Of a DNA stretch of 64,000 nt, positions 15,123-25,520 are shown one piece after another. The stretch spans positions 240,184 to 304,183 of the forward strand of contig NZ_GL872282.1 in assembly GCF_000191065.1 (NCBI RefSeq), given 5' to 3'. This DNA is from Prevotella multiformis DSM 16608 (GTDB taxonomy: Bacteria > Bacteroidota > Bacteroidia > Bacteroidales > Bacteroidaceae). The notes below the pieces were generated by a model that saw only the letters and a program-made list of their open reading frames with translations, searched no databases and was not told the DNA's origin. A program made the position numbers and the translations under genes. How positions within the stretch are numbered: the stretch's first letter is position 1; every line of letters starts with the position of its first letter.

Positions 15123-17135
15123 CTACCGTCCTATGCAACGGACCAGCCTTCCCTCACTCGTCACACCCTCGACAACAACCTGACAGCCCCTGCGGAGAGC
15201 CTCCGGCAACAGCAGACGGAAAGAAGTGCCCTGCAAGAAGGGAATCCATACAGGGGTACGCCGGCTGGGCGTATATTTCCGGGGCATCTGATACCCCAGG
15301 GTGGTAAATGTCTTCGTATTCGTCAACGGTACGTCAGAAGCCCTGAAATCACCTTTCTTTGTCGTGATGGAAATGACGCCCATGCCGCCGACAGCCCCCC
15401 AGATGACCGTCGACCCGCTCTTGAAGACATCCACCCGCGCTACATCGCCCATCTGGACATTGTCCAGGTCATAGTCTTCATTGACGAATATCCCGTCAAT
15501 TGCGACAGCTGCCGGACGACGGCCGCCCACCGTCACGCCGCCTCTGACATAGCATTTCCCGAACTCCACGGTAACGCCCGGCACCCTGCGCAACAATTCG
15601 TGCAGGCAGGTCGCACCGATCTCTTCTATATCACGCAGACCAAAGGAGAAATCAGCCGTATGGGCATAAGGGTCCGAGCGGGAAGCGTAGCTGGGACGAT
15701 GACTGAACACCTGCACCTCTTCCATCCGGATTCCTCCTTCCGGAACATCCAGCGTAGCATCCGTGCGCACCGTATCATCGGCGATCCACTCGAACGGCGG
15801 CAGAGCACCCGCATAAGGCGGGAACACGTCTTCGTCCAGCACCAGTTTCACCCACGATTTCCCCGTCTTCGTAAAGGCATTCAGCACATATTGAGTACCT
15901 TCAGGGAAATCCATCCCTTCAAAGAAAAAATGTCCTTTCTCATCGGTTTTCGTCGCAGCATAGAATCCTTTGTCAGGGGATATGAGATTGACGACACCGT
16001 CTTTTATCGGCCGGTGTCCGATCAGCGTCTCCACTTTCCCGCATATCACCGCCGACTTCTCCGCTTCATTCTTTCCTCGCCGGCACATTCCCCTTATCAC
16101 TTCGTCCATGCGGTACCGTCCCCAGCTGTTCCCTGCAAGGAATGCCTGCAGTGTGTTTCTCTTGCCAAGGACGGAGGCGGGTTCTTCCGGACAGCCGCAC
16201 AGGTCTTGATCGAAAAGCAGATGGGCGACAATGTCCGAACCGGCCCCGTCGTCCTGTTCTCCGACACGCTCGATGCGTACCGACAGGTTCATCGTCTCGC
16301 CCTCTTTCAGCCCTTCTGCCGTAACAGAGCAGGGGACAAGCCCGTCCGGGGTCTTATGGGCTTCCTCCCACCTCACGGACACGGGGCATTGTTCTTTCTC
16401 CGGATACAGGAAACAGAGCTGTTCCTCTACGGTACGGAAGCTGCTGTCAAGCAGCAGAAAGGCATAGATACCGCCTTGGGCCAGGCTGTCTCCATGAAGA
16501 ACGACTCCCTCCCTGCCGTCTATCTTCCCGAAATAAGAGGGGATGGAACGGCAATGGACCAGCAGCCAGTACGTCCGCTGCGCCGGATCCTGACTTCCTG
16601 AAAGGGTTACATGGACATCCGTCCCCGATCTGCTGACGTGCAACAGCCTGCCCCCGTGCTGTACACTCTTGTCGACCGTATGGGCATACTTAGAAGGCAG
16701 CAACCGGCCGCATCCGCCGACAAAGATGCTTTTCAGACTCTCAAATCCCTCCACATTCAGCATATTCCGGGTATAGGAGCGAAGCATGTAACGCCCTTTC
16801 ACGACACCTTCCGGAATATCCATGTACCCGACAAAGCCCTGGTCGCTCCTCAGCAGACGCACACGCTTCACGATGAGCCTTTCAGGATCCAGGAGTTCAA
16901 CATACACATAGCGGCTGATGCTGTCTGTCTGATGCGTGATGGCGTTCACCAGAAAGACACGCAGGAATATGCGCTGTCCCGCCTGATAGCGATCGGCATC
17001 GGTGCAGACGTATGTTTTCTCCTGTGGAAACAGCTTCACCTGGCGGAGAATACGGTTCAGAAGTACGTTTTCCGTCTGCGCAGACAAAACCACATGGGCA
17101 CATAGCAATAGAATCGTGAAGAGCAGTTTTCTCAT
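15123..17135 (-). CDS. Secreted protein with MG-like and TonB plug domains, no barrel
   Basis: 670 residues. A signal peptide (about 1-19, ending VLSAQ) is followed by a macroglobulin-like beta domain (about 30-140: YQAGQRIFLRVFLVNA). A carboxypeptidase-regulatory-like fold lies at about 365-420 (GHRPIKDGVVNLI), and a TonB-dependent receptor plug at about 470-610 (EEVQVF, CLHELLRRVPGV, RGGVTVGGRRPAAVAIDG, GGMGVISITTKKG). The 22-strand barrel that normally follows a plug is missing; the chain ends about 60 residues later. Such proteins are seen in Bacteroidetes but their function is not established. A single leftward gene with its own promoter at 17210. Confidence 0.8.
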   Translation of the reverse strand: MRKLLFTILLLCAHVVLSAQTENVLLNRILRQVKLFPQEKTYVCTDADRYQAGQRIFLRVFLVNAITHQTDSISRYVYVELLDPERLIVKRVRLLRSDQGFVGYMDIPEGVVKGRYMLRSYTRNMLNVEGFESLKSIFVGGCGRLLPSKYAHTVDKSVQHGGRLLHVSRSGTDVHVTLSGSQDPAQRTYWLLVHCRSIPSYFGKIDGREGVVLHGDSLAQGGIYAFLLLDSSFRTVEEQLCFLYPEKEQCPVSVRWEEAHKTPDGLVPCSVTAEGLKEGETMNLSVRIERVGEQDDGAGSDIVAHLLFDQDLCGCPEEPASVLGKRNTLQAFLAGNSWGRYRMDEVIRGMCRRGKNEAEKSAVICGKVETLIGHRPIKDGVVNLISPDKGFYAATKTDEKGHFFFEGMDFPEGTQYVLNAFTKTGKSWVKLVLDEDVFPPYAGALPPFEWIADDTVRTDATLDVPEGGIRMEEVQVFSHRPSYASRSDPYAHTADFSFGLRDIEEIGATCLHELLRRVPGVTVEFGKCYVRGGVTVGGRRPAAVAIDGIFVNEDYDLDNVQMGDVARVDVFKSGSTVIWGAVGGMGVISITTKKGDFRASDVPLTNTKTFTTLGYQMPRKYTPSRRTPVWIPFLQGTSFRLLLPEALRRGCQVVVEGVTSEGRLVRCIGR

Positions 17136-17209
17136 AATTTACAGGGTATCGGTCAGGTCGTCTTGCCACAGTCTGCAGGCACAAGGACGACAGTCTGTAG
17201 AATACAGTG

Positions 17210-17217
17210 CAAATATA
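17210..17217 (-). promoter_or_regulatory. -7 box TATATTTG for the plug-domain protein
   Basis: Read leftward, TATATTTG fits TAnnTTTG, 75 bases before the start codon at 17135. Confidence 0.5.
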
Positions 17218-17789
17218 CATAAAATATTCCGGATTACGGTATCTGTAAAACAGGGAAAAGCTCTTCCCGGTCGGTTCCGACCCGATTTTGTCATGAAAAA
17301 TCCACAGCCGGAGTTTCACTGACCCTCACTTGCACCCTTACCAAGCCTTACTTGAGCTCTTACCGGTGCTTGTTTGAAGGGCAAGTGGTGCTTGGTTGGG
17401 AGCTGACCAGGCATCTTTTCCAAAGGGAATCATAACACTCTCTTTCACTGACCGTTGGAAATACAGATCCAGGTGTCCGACAACCCTGTTACCCAAGGAT
17501 GGAAAGCATCTGATTGTAATATATTTTCAGAACGGCAGAAAGTCTGTGGAAAGAAAAAGCGAATGGTAGCGGGAAAAAGCAATCAGGCAACAGGCCGTCG
17601 GCAGACTCCTTGCCGGCCAGACAGGGCAGGTTATCCCGATCGGAACGAAAGGTTCTGCCCTTGCACCCGTCGTTTTACAGAAACATTTTGTAATTTTGCA
17701 GTTCAAAAGAATGTCATAGGCGGTCCCGGCTTCTCCGAAAGACCGCACTGATGCGTCTTTCCTGCAAATGAAAAAATGAATAAAGAACG
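17218..17789. other. Intergenic region with a CTTG-rich structured repeat
   Basis: The divergent region between the plug-domain gene and mutS2 shows no credible gene. From 17325 to 17410 it is built of short forward and inverted copies of ACCAAGC/GCTTGGT and CACTTGC/GCAAGTG. It shares GGTGCTTG and AAGGGC words with the repeat at 40020-40150. The rest is unremarkable. Confidence 0.4.
17691..17698 (+). promoter_or_regulatory. -7 box TAATTTTG upstream of mutS2
   Basis: TAATTTTG fits TAnnTTTG. It lies 91 bases before the mutS2 start codon. Confidence 0.5.
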
Positions 17790-20477
17790 ATGATATACCC
17801 CAAGAACTTCGAGCAGAAAATCGGTTTCACGGAGGTGCGCTCGCTCCTGCGGGAACGTTGCCTGTCGCCTCTGGGAAAGGAACAGGTAGACGCCATGACC
17901 TTTTCTACGGATGCCGGACAGGTGAACACATGGCTGGAAGAGACAAGGGAGTTCCGCCGGATACAGGAGGAACAGGATGATTTCCCGCTGGACCACTTCT
18001 TCGACATGCGAGAGAGCGTGTCGAGGATACGGCTGGAGGGGACACACATGGAAGTGCAGGAACTGTTCGACCTGAAGCGTTCGCTGGAGACGATCATCGC
18101 CATCGTCGACTTCCTCAGCCGAGGGGACGAGACCGAACAGGGAGAAACACGTCCCTGCTACCCCGCCCTCCATGCACTGGCTGACGGCATTGCGACCTTC
18201 CCGGTGCTTGTCCAGCGCATCTCGCAGATCATAGACAAATTCGGCAAGATGCGCGACAACGCCTCTCCCGCACTGCTGCAGATCCGGCGGGCGCTCGCCC
18301 AGACGGAGGGAAGCATCTCACGGACGCTTTACAGCATCCTGCGTTCGGCACAGGGAGAGGGACTTGTCGAGAAGGATGTCACGCCTACCCTGCGCGACGG
18401 CCGGCTGGTCATCCCGGTCGCTCCGGGACTGAAACGGAGAATATCAGGCATCGTCCACGACGAGAGTGCCACCGGACGGACGGTCTATATCGAACCGACC
18501 GAGGTGGTGGAAGCCAACAACAGAATCCGGGAACTCGAGAATGAGGAACGCCGTGAAATCATCAGGATTCTCACAGACTTCGCAAAGAAAATGCGCCCGA
18601 ACGTGCAGGAAATCCTCGACTCCTACCGCCTTATGGCGGCAGTGGACTTCATCCGTGCCAAAGCCGAGCTTGCCAGACTCTTCCAGGGATTTGAACCGGA
18701 GGTGGGCGACGAGCCTCACATCGACTGGATAGGAGCTGTCCACCCCTTGCTGCAGCTGTCTCTGGAACGCAAGAACAAGGAAAAGGCATCCCGCAACTTA
18801 CCCGCGGAACCGGCCGGAGACGTTTCTTCACAGGCAGACGCGACAATACAGGAAGAGGGGGACGAGGCACGCAATGTCCCCTCAAAGGTCGTACCGCTCG
18901 ACATACAGCTCACCAGGGACAGGCGTCTGCTGATCATCTCCGGCCCCAACGCCGGAGGTAAGTCGGTCTGCCTGAAGACGGTGGGACTGCTGCAATACAT
19001 GCTCCAGTGCGGGCTGTCCATCCCCGTCGGCAACCGCTCCACGACAGGCTTCTTTTCCGACATCATGATTGACATAGGCGACGAACAGAGCATTGAGAAC
19101 GACCTCAGCACCTATTCCTCCCACCTCATGAACATGAAAATCATGATGCGGTGCGCCACCGGGCGCACCCTCATTCTCATCGACGAGTTCGGAACGGGCA
19201 CGGAACCGCAGATCGGCGGTGCCATTGCAGAGGCGGTCCTGCACCGGTTCTGGCAGAAACAGGCCTGGGCGGTGATCACAACCCACTACCAGAACCTCAA
19301 GCACTTTGCGGAAGACCATCCGGGGACGGTCAACGGAGCAATGCTCTATGACCGGCATGAGATGCGCCCGCTCTTCCAGCTTGCCATCGGAAGACCGGGC
19401 AGCTCGTTCGCCATCGAAATCGCCCGGAAGACGGGACTCCCCGAGGAGGTCATCCGGGAGGCGGCCGACATTGTCGGTTCCGACTACATCCAGAGTGATA
19501 AGTATTTACAGGACATCGTCAGGGACAAGCGTTACTGGGAGGGCAAACGGCAGACGATCCACAGTCATGAAAAAGAGCTGGAGAAACGGATCGCACAGTA
19601 CGAGAAGGACATCGCCACACTGGAGCAGAGCCGCAAGGACATTCTCAGACGTGCCAGAGAACAGGCTGAGGAAATCATCAAGGAGAGCAACCGTCGCATA
19701 GAAAACACCATCCGGGAAATCCGGGAGAAGCAGGCGGAGAAAGAAGCGACCAAGCGGATAAGACAGGAACTGGCCGCCTATGAAGAGGGACTGCGGGCTT
19801 CAAGTCCGGCTGACGGGCCCGGAAAGGACAACAAAAAGAAACTGAAAGACAGCGGACTGCTGTCTGATGAGGACTTCCAGAAGAAAGTCGACAGAATAAA
19901 GAACCGCAAAGAACGGCACGAACAGCATCTGAAAGAGAAGACGGACAGGCAGCAGGCCGCCGCCGAAGCCCTGAAGAATGCCGTCCGGAAACGGCAGGCG
20001 GACGGCGAGGTGAAAGCCGGTGATGCCGTCCGGATAAAGGGCCTTACGACCGTAGGAAAGGTTGAGACCGTCGACGGCAGACAGGCTACCGTCATCTTCG
20101 GCGATATGCGGACAAAGATGGCCGTGAGCCGGCTGGAGCACGTAGATGCCGCCGCTGTCCAGACCGAACAGCAGCAGTTTCAGGCCTATCACTACGGCCG
20201 TGAGACACGTGAGACCATAGACAAGCATCGCAACCAGTTCCGTCAGGAGCTGGATGTGCGGGGCATGAGGGCGGACGAGGCGCTGAACCAGGTGCAGTAC
20301 TTCATCGATGATGCCATCCTCGTGGGAGCCGGACAGGTGAGGATTCTCCATGGAAAAGGCAACGGGATACTGCGCCAGCTCATCCGGCAGTACCTCGGCA
20401 GCGTGCCGAACGTGAAAAGCTACCGAGACGAGCACGTACAGTTCGGCGGTGCGGGTATCACGGTCGTGGAACTATAA
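17790..20477 (+). CDS. mutS2: MutS2 family ATPase/endonuclease
   Basis: 895 residues. A MutS core and clamp region is followed by an ABC-type ATPase: Walker A GPNAGGKS at about 385-392, Walker B LILIDEFGTGTEP at about 460-472. A long coiled coil with many Lys/Glu/Arg spans about 590-760, and a C-terminal Smr domain about 815-895, with LDVRGMR and HGKGNG. MutS2 lacks the mismatch-recognition domain of MutS. In studied species it suppresses homologous recombination or rescues collided ribosomes through the Smr domain. It lies 110 bases upstream of porE in the same direction. Length is slightly above the common 780-830. Confidence 0.95.
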   Translation: MIYPKNFEQKIGFTEVRSLLRERCLSPLGKEQVDAMTFSTDAGQVNTWLEETREFRRIQEEQDDFPLDHFFDMRESVSRIRLEGTHMEVQELFDLKRSLETIIAIVDFLSRGDETEQGETRPCYPALHALADGIATFPVLVQRISQIIDKFGKMRDNASPALLQIRRALAQTEGSISRTLYSILRSAQGEGLVEKDVTPTLRDGRLVIPVAPGLKRRISGIVHDESATGRTVYIEPTEVVEANNRIRELENEERREIIRILTDFAKKMRPNVQEILDSYRLMAAVDFIRAKAELARLFQGFEPEVGDEPHIDWIGAVHPLLQLSLERKNKEKASRNLPAEPAGDVSSQADATIQEEGDEARNVPSKVVPLDIQLTRDRRLLIISGPNAGGKSVCLKTVGLLQYMLQCGLSIPVGNRSTTGFFSDIMIDIGDEQSIENDLSTYSSHLMNMKIMMRCATGRTLILIDEFGTGTEPQIGGAIAEAVLHRFWQKQAWAVITTHYQNLKHFAEDHPGTVNGAMLYDRHEMRPLFQLAIGRPGSSFAIEIARKTGLPEEVIREAADIVGSDYIQSDKYLQDIVRDKRYWEGKRQTIHSHEKELEKRIAQYEKDIATLEQSRKDILRRAREQAEEIIKESNRRIENTIREIREKQAEKEATKRIRQELAAYEEGLRASSPADGPGKDNKKKLKDSGLLSDEDFQKKVDRIKNRKERHEQHLKEKTDRQQAAAEALKNAVRKRQADGEVKAGDAVRIKGLTTVGKVETVDGRQATVIFGDMRTKMAVSRLEHVDAAAVQTEQQQFQAYHYGRETRETIDKHRNQFRQELDVRGMRADEALNQVQYFIDDAILVGAGQVRILHGKGNGILRQLIRQYLGSVPNVKSYRDEHVQFGGAGITVVEL

Positions 20478-20586
20478 GCAGCCGGACGAGGCGACCGGTC
20501 GACGGGACGACGGAATCGAAGTCCCCTTACATGGTGTTTAAGACGGCCGAAGCAATAAATCGGCAGCAGAAGCGTTATATCAGAAT

Positions 20587-22680
20587 ATGAAACATCTAAG
20601 GTTTCGGCACATACTCCACAGGCGGCAGAAGCACGTTCTTCTGGCCATCGGCATCGCGGTGATGCTGGCGGCTTGCGGCGTAGACCGCAATATAAAGAAA
20701 GGTGAGAAGTTCCTTGCCTTGGGCGAATATTATGACGCTGCCGTACAGTTCAAGACGGCTTATCAGCGTACCTCTCCCAAGGACAGGCGCCAGCGCGGCG
20801 AACTGTCATTGAAGATGGCGGACTGCTACGACCGCATTTCGTCATCGCAAAGGGCCGTCGCCGCCTACCGGAATGCCATCCGGTATAAGCAGGATAACGG
20901 CGAGACACACAGGAAACTGGCAGAGAACCTGATGAAGAACGGCAGCTATGCAGAAGCCTTGAAGGAATATCACATTGCCCTTGACTCGCTGCCTGATGCC
21001 CCGGGCATCGCTCAGGGACTGCAGGCCGCCGGGAAAGCCGCCGCCGAGAAGGCGCACGGTTCGAAGTACATCGTGAAACGGATGGACGTATTCAACTCCC
21101 GCCGGCAGGACTACTCGCCCATGCTGGCCGGCGACAAATCTGAACAGCTGTATTTCACGTCGACACGCAATGAGGCGAAAGGGGACGGACTGAGCGGGAT
21201 CACGGGAGTAAAGGCCGGGGACATCTTCCTGAGTGAAAAGGACGAAAAAGGCAAATGGAGCCCGCCGAAGGCCATTGAGTCCGGCCTGAACACAGAGGCA
21301 GACGAGGGTACACCCGCCCTCTCCGCAGACGGCAGGGAAATGTACATCACGCAGTGCCTGACCGATCCCAGCTACCCGCGTTACGCCCAGATAGCCGTCA
21401 GCAACCGTTCGGATGCAGCATGGGGAAAGGCTACGAAGCTGGAAATCAGCCGTGACACCCTGTCGAGTTTCGCCCATCCTGCTGTGTCGCCGGACGGGAA
21501 CTGGCTTTACTTCACCAGCGATATGCCCGGCGGAAAAGGCGGTCTCGACATCTGGCGGGTACGCCTCACAGGCGGAACGACAGGAGGGGCGGAAAACCTT
21601 GGAGAGCCCGTCAACACGCCGGGCGACGAGGAGTTTCCGACATTCCGGCCGAACGGCGACCTTTATTTCTCCAGCAACGGACATGGCGGGCTGGGCGGAC
21701 TTGACATCTACATCGCCAAGGTGGGCAGTGACCGCCGTTACCATCTGGAACATCCGGGCTATCCGCTCAACTCGCAGGGGGACGACTTCGGCATGACCTT
21801 CGAGGGGCTGCACAACCGGGGCTTCTTCTCCTCCAATCGGGGAGACGGCCGCGGATGGGATCACATCTACAGCTTCGAACTGCCTGAAATCATACAGACC
21901 GTCAAGGGATGGGTCTATGAGAGGGACGGTTACGAGCTGCCGGCCGCACAGGTGTTCATGGTGGGCGACGACGGAACCAACCGGAAACTGGCCGTCAAGG
22001 GTGACGGCTCTTTCGAGCAGGAGATACAGCCCGGTGTCAATTACGTTCTCCTTGCGACCTGCAGCGGCCATCTGAACCACAAGGAGGAAATAAGGGTCAG
22101 TCCGGTTGAAGCATCCAGGGAATATACCCTCCAGTTCCCGTTGGCTGGCCTGCATGTACCTGTACTGATCGACAACATCTTCTACGATTTCGACAAGGCG
22201 ACACTCCGACCGGAATCTGAAAAGGCGCTGAACGAACTCGTCAAGCTGCTGGACGAAAATCCAAATGTGACGATAGAACTTTCAGCCCATACCGATTACA
22301 TCGGTTCTGCCGAGTACAACAAGCGGCTCTCACAGAGGCGTGCGGATGCAGTGGTGGCCTACCTCACCGCACACGGCATTGCCCGCGACCGTCTCACACC
22401 GGTAGGCTATGGGAAGGAACGCCCGAAGAAGATACGCAAGAAGCTCACCGAGAAGTATCCCTGGCTGAAAGAGAATGATGTCCTGACCGAAGACTTCATC
22501 AGGAAACTCGACAAGGAGAAGCAGGAGACAGCCAATCAGCTGAACCGCCGGACTGAGTTCACGGTTCTCCGTACCACCTACGGCATGTTTGACGAAAAGG
22601 GAAACCTGAAGCAGCAGCCCAAGCCGAAGGCAAAGAAGGACGATGCCGACGACGAAATCATCATCGACCTCAATTCCTGA
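20587..22680 (+). CDS. porE: PorE-like type IX secretion lipoprotein (TPR, PD40 propeller, OmpA domain)
   Basis: 697 residues. The lipobox MLAAC puts the lipidated Cys at 30. TPR-like helices (35-150) are followed by a PD40/WD40-like propeller (about 165-440; blades contain YFTSDMPGGKGGLDIW and YFSSNGHGGLGGLDIY). A carboxypeptidase-regulatory-like domain (about 440-525) and an OmpA C-terminal peptidoglycan-binding domain (from about 527: FYDFDKATLRPES, HTDYIGSAEYN) complete it. This order is that of PorE (P. gingivalis PG1058), which ties the type IX machine to the cell wall. porW and porX lie further right in the window. Similar PD40-OmpA proteins exist outside secretion, so the symbol rests on architecture. 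Confidence 0.82.
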   Translation: MKHLRFRHILHRRQKHVLLAIGIAVMLAACGVDRNIKKGEKFLALGEYYDAAVQFKTAYQRTSPKDRRQRGELSLKMADCYDRISSSQRAVAAYRNAIRYKQDNGETHRKLAENLMKNGSYAEALKEYHIALDSLPDAPGIAQGLQAAGKAAAEKAHGSKYIVKRMDVFNSRRQDYSPMLAGDKSEQLYFTSTRNEAKGDGLSGITGVKAGDIFLSEKDEKGKWSPPKAIESGLNTEADEGTPALSADGREMYITQCLTDPSYPRYAQIAVSNRSDAAWGKATKLEISRDTLSSFAHPAVSPDGNWLYFTSDMPGGKGGLDIWRVRLTGGTTGGAENLGEPVNTPGDEEFPTFRPNGDLYFSSNGHGGLGGLDIYIAKVGSDRRYHLEHPGYPLNSQGDDFGMTFEGLHNRGFFSSNRGDGRGWDHIYSFELPEIIQTVKGWVYERDGYELPAAQVFMVGDDGTNRKLAVKGDGSFEQEIQPGVNYVLLATCSGHLNHKEEIRVSPVEASREYTLQFPLAGLHVPVLIDNIFYDFDKATLRPESEKALNELVKLLDENPNVTIELSAHTDYIGSAEYNKRLSQRRADAVVAYLTAHGIARDRLTPVGYGKERPKKIRKKLTEKYPWLKENDVLTEDFIRKLDKEKQETANQLNRRTEFTVLRTTYGMFDEKGNLKQQPKPKAKKDDADDEIIIDLNS

Positions 22681-22687
22681 TTTTCCA

Positions 22688-22752
22688 TCATTGCTTACCA
22701 CCGCCTATCATCACCTATCATCGCTTATCACCGCCCCCTCACCACCCACCGC
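22688..22752 (+). repeat. Imperfect short tandem repeat TATCACCGC/CTTATCA type
   Basis: About six degenerate 10-11 base units (TATCATCACC, TATCATCGCT, TATCACCGCC) fill the space before the RsmF-like gene. The same unit family fills the spacer before tsaE (54735-54822) and a shorter run precedes folA (24991-25006). Confidence 0.7.
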
Positions 22753-22754
22753 CA

Positions 22755-24086
22755 ATGACAGCAGCTCCCACTCCCCTACCCCCCGCCTTCGCAGCCTACA
22801 CCCGCACGCTCTTCGGCGACACCCTCTTCCAGACCTTCCTCGAAGCAATGGGAAGGCCGGCTCCCGTGAGCATCCGGCTGAATCCTTTCAAGCTGCCGGA
22901 AGGCGGCTGTAAGGTCCGTGCAGCACTCGACCCAAAGCCGATTCCGTGGTGCAAAGAGGGATATTGGCTGGAGAGCAGACCCAATTTCACGTTCGATCCG
23001 TTGCTCCATGCCGGTGTTTATTACGTACAGGAGGCATCGTCCATGTTTCTGTCCCATGTCCTTCGCCAATGGGTGAAACATCCCGTCATGGCACTCGACC
23101 TGTGTGCCGCACCGGGTGGAAAGACGACCTGCGCACGCACAGCCCTGCCCGAAGGGTCTTTCCTTTTCTCCAATGAGCCTGTCGGCAGAAGGGCACAGAT
23201 ACTGGCAGAGAACGTGCAGAAATTCGGTCATGGAGACATTGCCGTCACACAGAACTATCCACGTGACTATAAGAAGTCGAAGCTGGTCTTCGATGTCATC
23301 ATAGCCGATGTCCCCTGTTCAGGAGAAGGAATGTTCCGCAAAGATCCGCAGTCCATCGCAGAGTGGAGCACGCAGAACGTGGAGAACTGCCGGCAGCTGC
23401 AGCGCAGCATCATTGCCGATATATGGGACAACCTGAAGCCGGGAGGTATCCTCGTCTACTCTACCTGCACCTTCAATGCCCACGAAGATGAGGAGAATGT
23501 GGCGTGGATACTCCATGAATACGGTGCAGAACTGCTTCCCGTACCTACCAAGGAGGCATGGAACATCACGGAATCGCTTGTCGGAAACCCGCTGAAAAAC
23601 GGACACGCATTCCCGGTCTACCGCTTCATCCCGGGCAGGACACGTGGCGAAGGACTTTTCATGGCGGTCATCCGCAAACAGGGCGTGGACGAGGCATTAA
23701 GCCGCAACACGGAAATATCGTACGGAAAAGCCGTCGCTGAAGCGGGCAGACACCTGCGGGTACTGTCGTACGGGGTGAAGGAAGGAATACTGAAAGGGAA
23801 GACCCTCGTCCCCGACCACACACTGGCACTCTCCTGCACTGCCGACAGATCGGCCTATCCAAAGGTTGAGACCGACTATCCTACAGCTGTCGCCTACCTC
23901 CGGCACGAGGCGGTCATACTGCCTGACGATGCGCCGCATGGAATTGTCCTCCTCACATATAAAGGGTATCCGATAGGCTTCGCAAAGAACCTCGGCAACC
24001 GTGCCAACAACCTCTATCCGCAGGAATGGCGGATAAAGAGCAGCCATGTGCCGGAGGCACCGGCTGTCCTGACGGAAAGAACATAA
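22755..24086 (+). CDS. RsmB/NOP family RNA m5C methyltransferase, RsmF-like
   Basis: 443 residues. The N-terminal part has SIRLNPFK and the conserved [10 protein letters not shown]. The SAM site is [10 protein letters not shown], motif IV is [11 protein letters not shown] with the resolving Cys, and motif VI is YSTCTFN with the catalytic Cys; both cysteines of the m5C mechanism are present. A C-terminal domain of about 140 residues follows, as in RsmF/YebU, which methylates 16S rRNA C1407. Family members in this phylum may act on rRNA or tRNA. It is followed after 14 bases by thyA. The ATG at 22755 leads directly into the conserved fold. Confidence 0.9.
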   Translation: MTAAPTPLPPAFAAYTRTLFGDTLFQTFLEAMGRPAPVSIRLNPFKLPEGGCKVRAALDPKPIPWCKEGYWLESRPNFTFDPLLHAGVYYVQEASSMFLSHVLRQWVKHPVMALDLCAAPGGKTTCARTALPEGSFLFSNEPVGRRAQILAENVQKFGHGDIAVTQNYPRDYKKSKLVFDVIIADVPCSGEGMFRKDPQSIAEWSTQNVENCRQLQRSIIADIWDNLKPGGILVYSTCTFNAHEDEENVAWILHEYGAELLPVPTKEAWNITESLVGNPLKNGHAFPVYRFIPGRTRGEGLFMAVIRKQGVDEALSRNTEISYGKAVAEAGRHLRVLSYGVKEGILKGKTLVPDHTLALSCTADRSAYPKVETDYPTAVAYLRHEAVILPDDAPHGIVLLTYKGYPIGFAKNLGNRANNLYPQEWRIKSSHVPEAPAVLTERT

Positions 24087-24100
24087 TCATACAAAGAAAT

Positions 24101-24895
24101 ATGCAACAATACCTCAACCTCCTGGACCGCATCCTCACGGAAGGAATACAGAAAGGTGACCGCACCGGAACCGGGACGCTCTCCGTCTTCGGCAACCAGA
24201 TGCGCTTTGACCTGCGGGACGGCTTCCCGCTGTTGACGACAAAGAAACTTCACCTGAAGAGCATCATCTATGAATTGCTATGGTTTCTGAAAGGGGACAC
24301 AAACGTACATTATCTCCAGGAACATGGTGTGAGAATATGGAATGAATGGGCGGACGAGAACGGTAATCTCGGGCCTGTCTACGGTCACCAGTGGCGTTCA
24401 TGGCCCGACTACAAAGGGGGAACCATCGACCAGATAAAGAATGTCGTGGAAATGATACGCAACAACCCCAACTCACGCCGTATGCTGGTCACAGCCTGGA
24501 ATCCGGCAGAGGTCGACGAGATGGCACTCCCTCCCTGCCACTGTCTGTTCCAGTTCTATGTGGCCGACGGAAGGCTCTCCCTCCAGCTCTACCAGCGTTC
24601 GGCCGACACCTTCCTCGGCGTACCTTTCAACATCGCCTCTTATGCCCTCCTGCTGCAGATGATGGCGCAGGTGACAGGGCTGGAAGCCGGCGAGTTCGTC
24701 CATACGACTGGCGACACACACCTCTATCTGAACCATCTTGAGCAGGCAAGATTACAGCTCACACGTGAGCCGCATCCCCTGCCGAAGATGAAAATCAACC
24801 CGGCTGTCAAGGATATTTTCAGCTTCGAGTACGAAGACTTTGAACTGACCGACTACCACCCCTGGCCTCATATTTCCGCAGAGGTGTCAGTATAA
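24101..24895 (+). CDS. thyA: Thymidylate synthase
   Basis: 264 residues, the same length as the E. coli enzyme. It has the catalytic PPCHC motif ([13 protein letters not shown]), the folate-binding [23 protein letters not shown], and [21 protein letters not shown]. The frame stays open upstream, but homologous sequence begins at MQQYLNLL at 24101. It makes dTMP from dUMP using methylene-tetrahydrofolate. The dihydrofolate it releases is reduced by the product of folA, 112 bases downstream, a classic pairing. Confidence 0.98.
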   Translation: MQQYLNLLDRILTEGIQKGDRTGTGTLSVFGNQMRFDLRDGFPLLTTKKLHLKSIIYELLWFLKGDTNVHYLQEHGVRIWNEWADENGNLGPVYGHQWRSWPDYKGGTIDQIKNVVEMIRNNPNSRRMLVTAWNPAEVDEMALPPCHCLFQFYVADGRLSLQLYQRSADTFLGVPFNIASYALLLQMMAQVTGLEAGEFVHTTGDTHLYLNHLEQARLQLTREPHPLPKMKINPAVKDIFSFEYEDFELTDYHPWPHISAEVSV

Positions 24896-24903
24896 AATAC
24901 CTC

Positions 24904-24987
24904 CCACACCCTACAACCCTCCCACATCCCCTCCCTCTGAGGGGCTTGGGGAGGCCTTCCTCCCTTCGGACTTAGGGAGGCTTCCTT
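24904..24987. repeat. GGGAGG palindromic repeat between thyA and folA
   Basis: Alternating CCTCCC and GGGAGG blocks (24917-24985: CCCTCTGAGGGG, TTGGGGAGGCCTTCCTCCC, TTAGGGAGGCTTCC) can fold into two or three competing hairpins. It resembles a REP-type intergenic palindrome. It may end or dampen transcription from thyA into folA. Confidence 0.5.
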
Positions 24988-25007
24988 CATCACCTATCAT
25001 TCCCATC

Positions 25008-25520
25008 ATGAACATCAACATCATCGCCGCCGTGGCAGCCAATCGTGCCATCGGCTATCAGAACGACATGGTCTACTTCATCCGTGAAGACCTGAAAAGA
25101 TTCAAACAGCTGACAACGGGACATACCGTTATCATGGGGCGCAGAACCTTTCACTCCCTGCCGAAAGGTGCACTGCCCGACCGCCGGAACATTGTACTGA
25201 GCCGGACAGCAACGATGTTCCCCGGATGTGAGGTTTATCCTTCACTCGACGAGGCCCTAAGTCATGTCAGTGCCGACGAACAGGTATTCATCATCGGCGG
25301 AGCCACTCTCTACAAGGAAGCCCTTGCGTTCGCCGACCGGCTTTACCTTACTGAAATCGCCGCAACCCCTCTCCATGCCGACGTGTTCTTCCCGGCTTAC
25401 GATGATGGCACCTGGACGGTAGAGGCGCAAGAGGAACATCCTGCCACGGCCGACCATCCTGCTTACACCTTTGTCAACTATATCCGGAAAGAACCGAAAC
25501 GGGCCAATGGCGGGTTCTAA
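25008..25520 (+). CDS. folA: Dihydrofolate reductase
   Basis: 170 residues: NIIAAVAANRAIGYQNDMVYFIREDLKRFK, the NADPH-binding MGRRTFHSLP, FIIGGATLYKEAL, and a C-terminal FVNYIRK. The usual acidic residue of the active site is Asp in the EDLKRFK helix. It reduces dihydrofolate to tetrahydrofolate with NADPH and is placed after thyA. A short TATCA-type repeat and CATC run precede the ATG. It converges on the leftward lipoprotein gene; a small hairpin GCCAAC-TTCTCA-GTTGGC lies at about 25571-25588. Confidence 0.97.
   Translation: MNINIIAAVAANRAIGYQNDMVYFIREDLKRFKQLTTGHTVIMGRRTFHSLPKGALPDRRNIVLSRTATMFPGCEVYPSLDEALSHVSADEQVFIIGGATLYKEALAFADRLYLTEIAATPLHADVFFPAYDDGTWTVEAQEEHPATADHPAYTFVNYIRKEPKRANGGF

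Noticed and set aside
15111..16601. 496-codon rightward frame opposite the plug-domain gene
   Set aside because: No signal peptide, domain or promoter; the leftward gene has all three.
17455..17751. 98-codon rightward frame upstream of mutS2
   Set aside because: Composition is unlike the neighbouring genes, it spans the mutS2 promoter box, and no family pattern is seen.
20842..22155. 437-codon leftward frame opposite porE
   Set aside because: Covered by the TPR and PD40 blocks of porE; no recognisable product.
22688..22752. CRISPR array interpretation of the short tandem repeats
   Set aside because: Units are 10-11 bases without unique spacers, and no cas genes are present.
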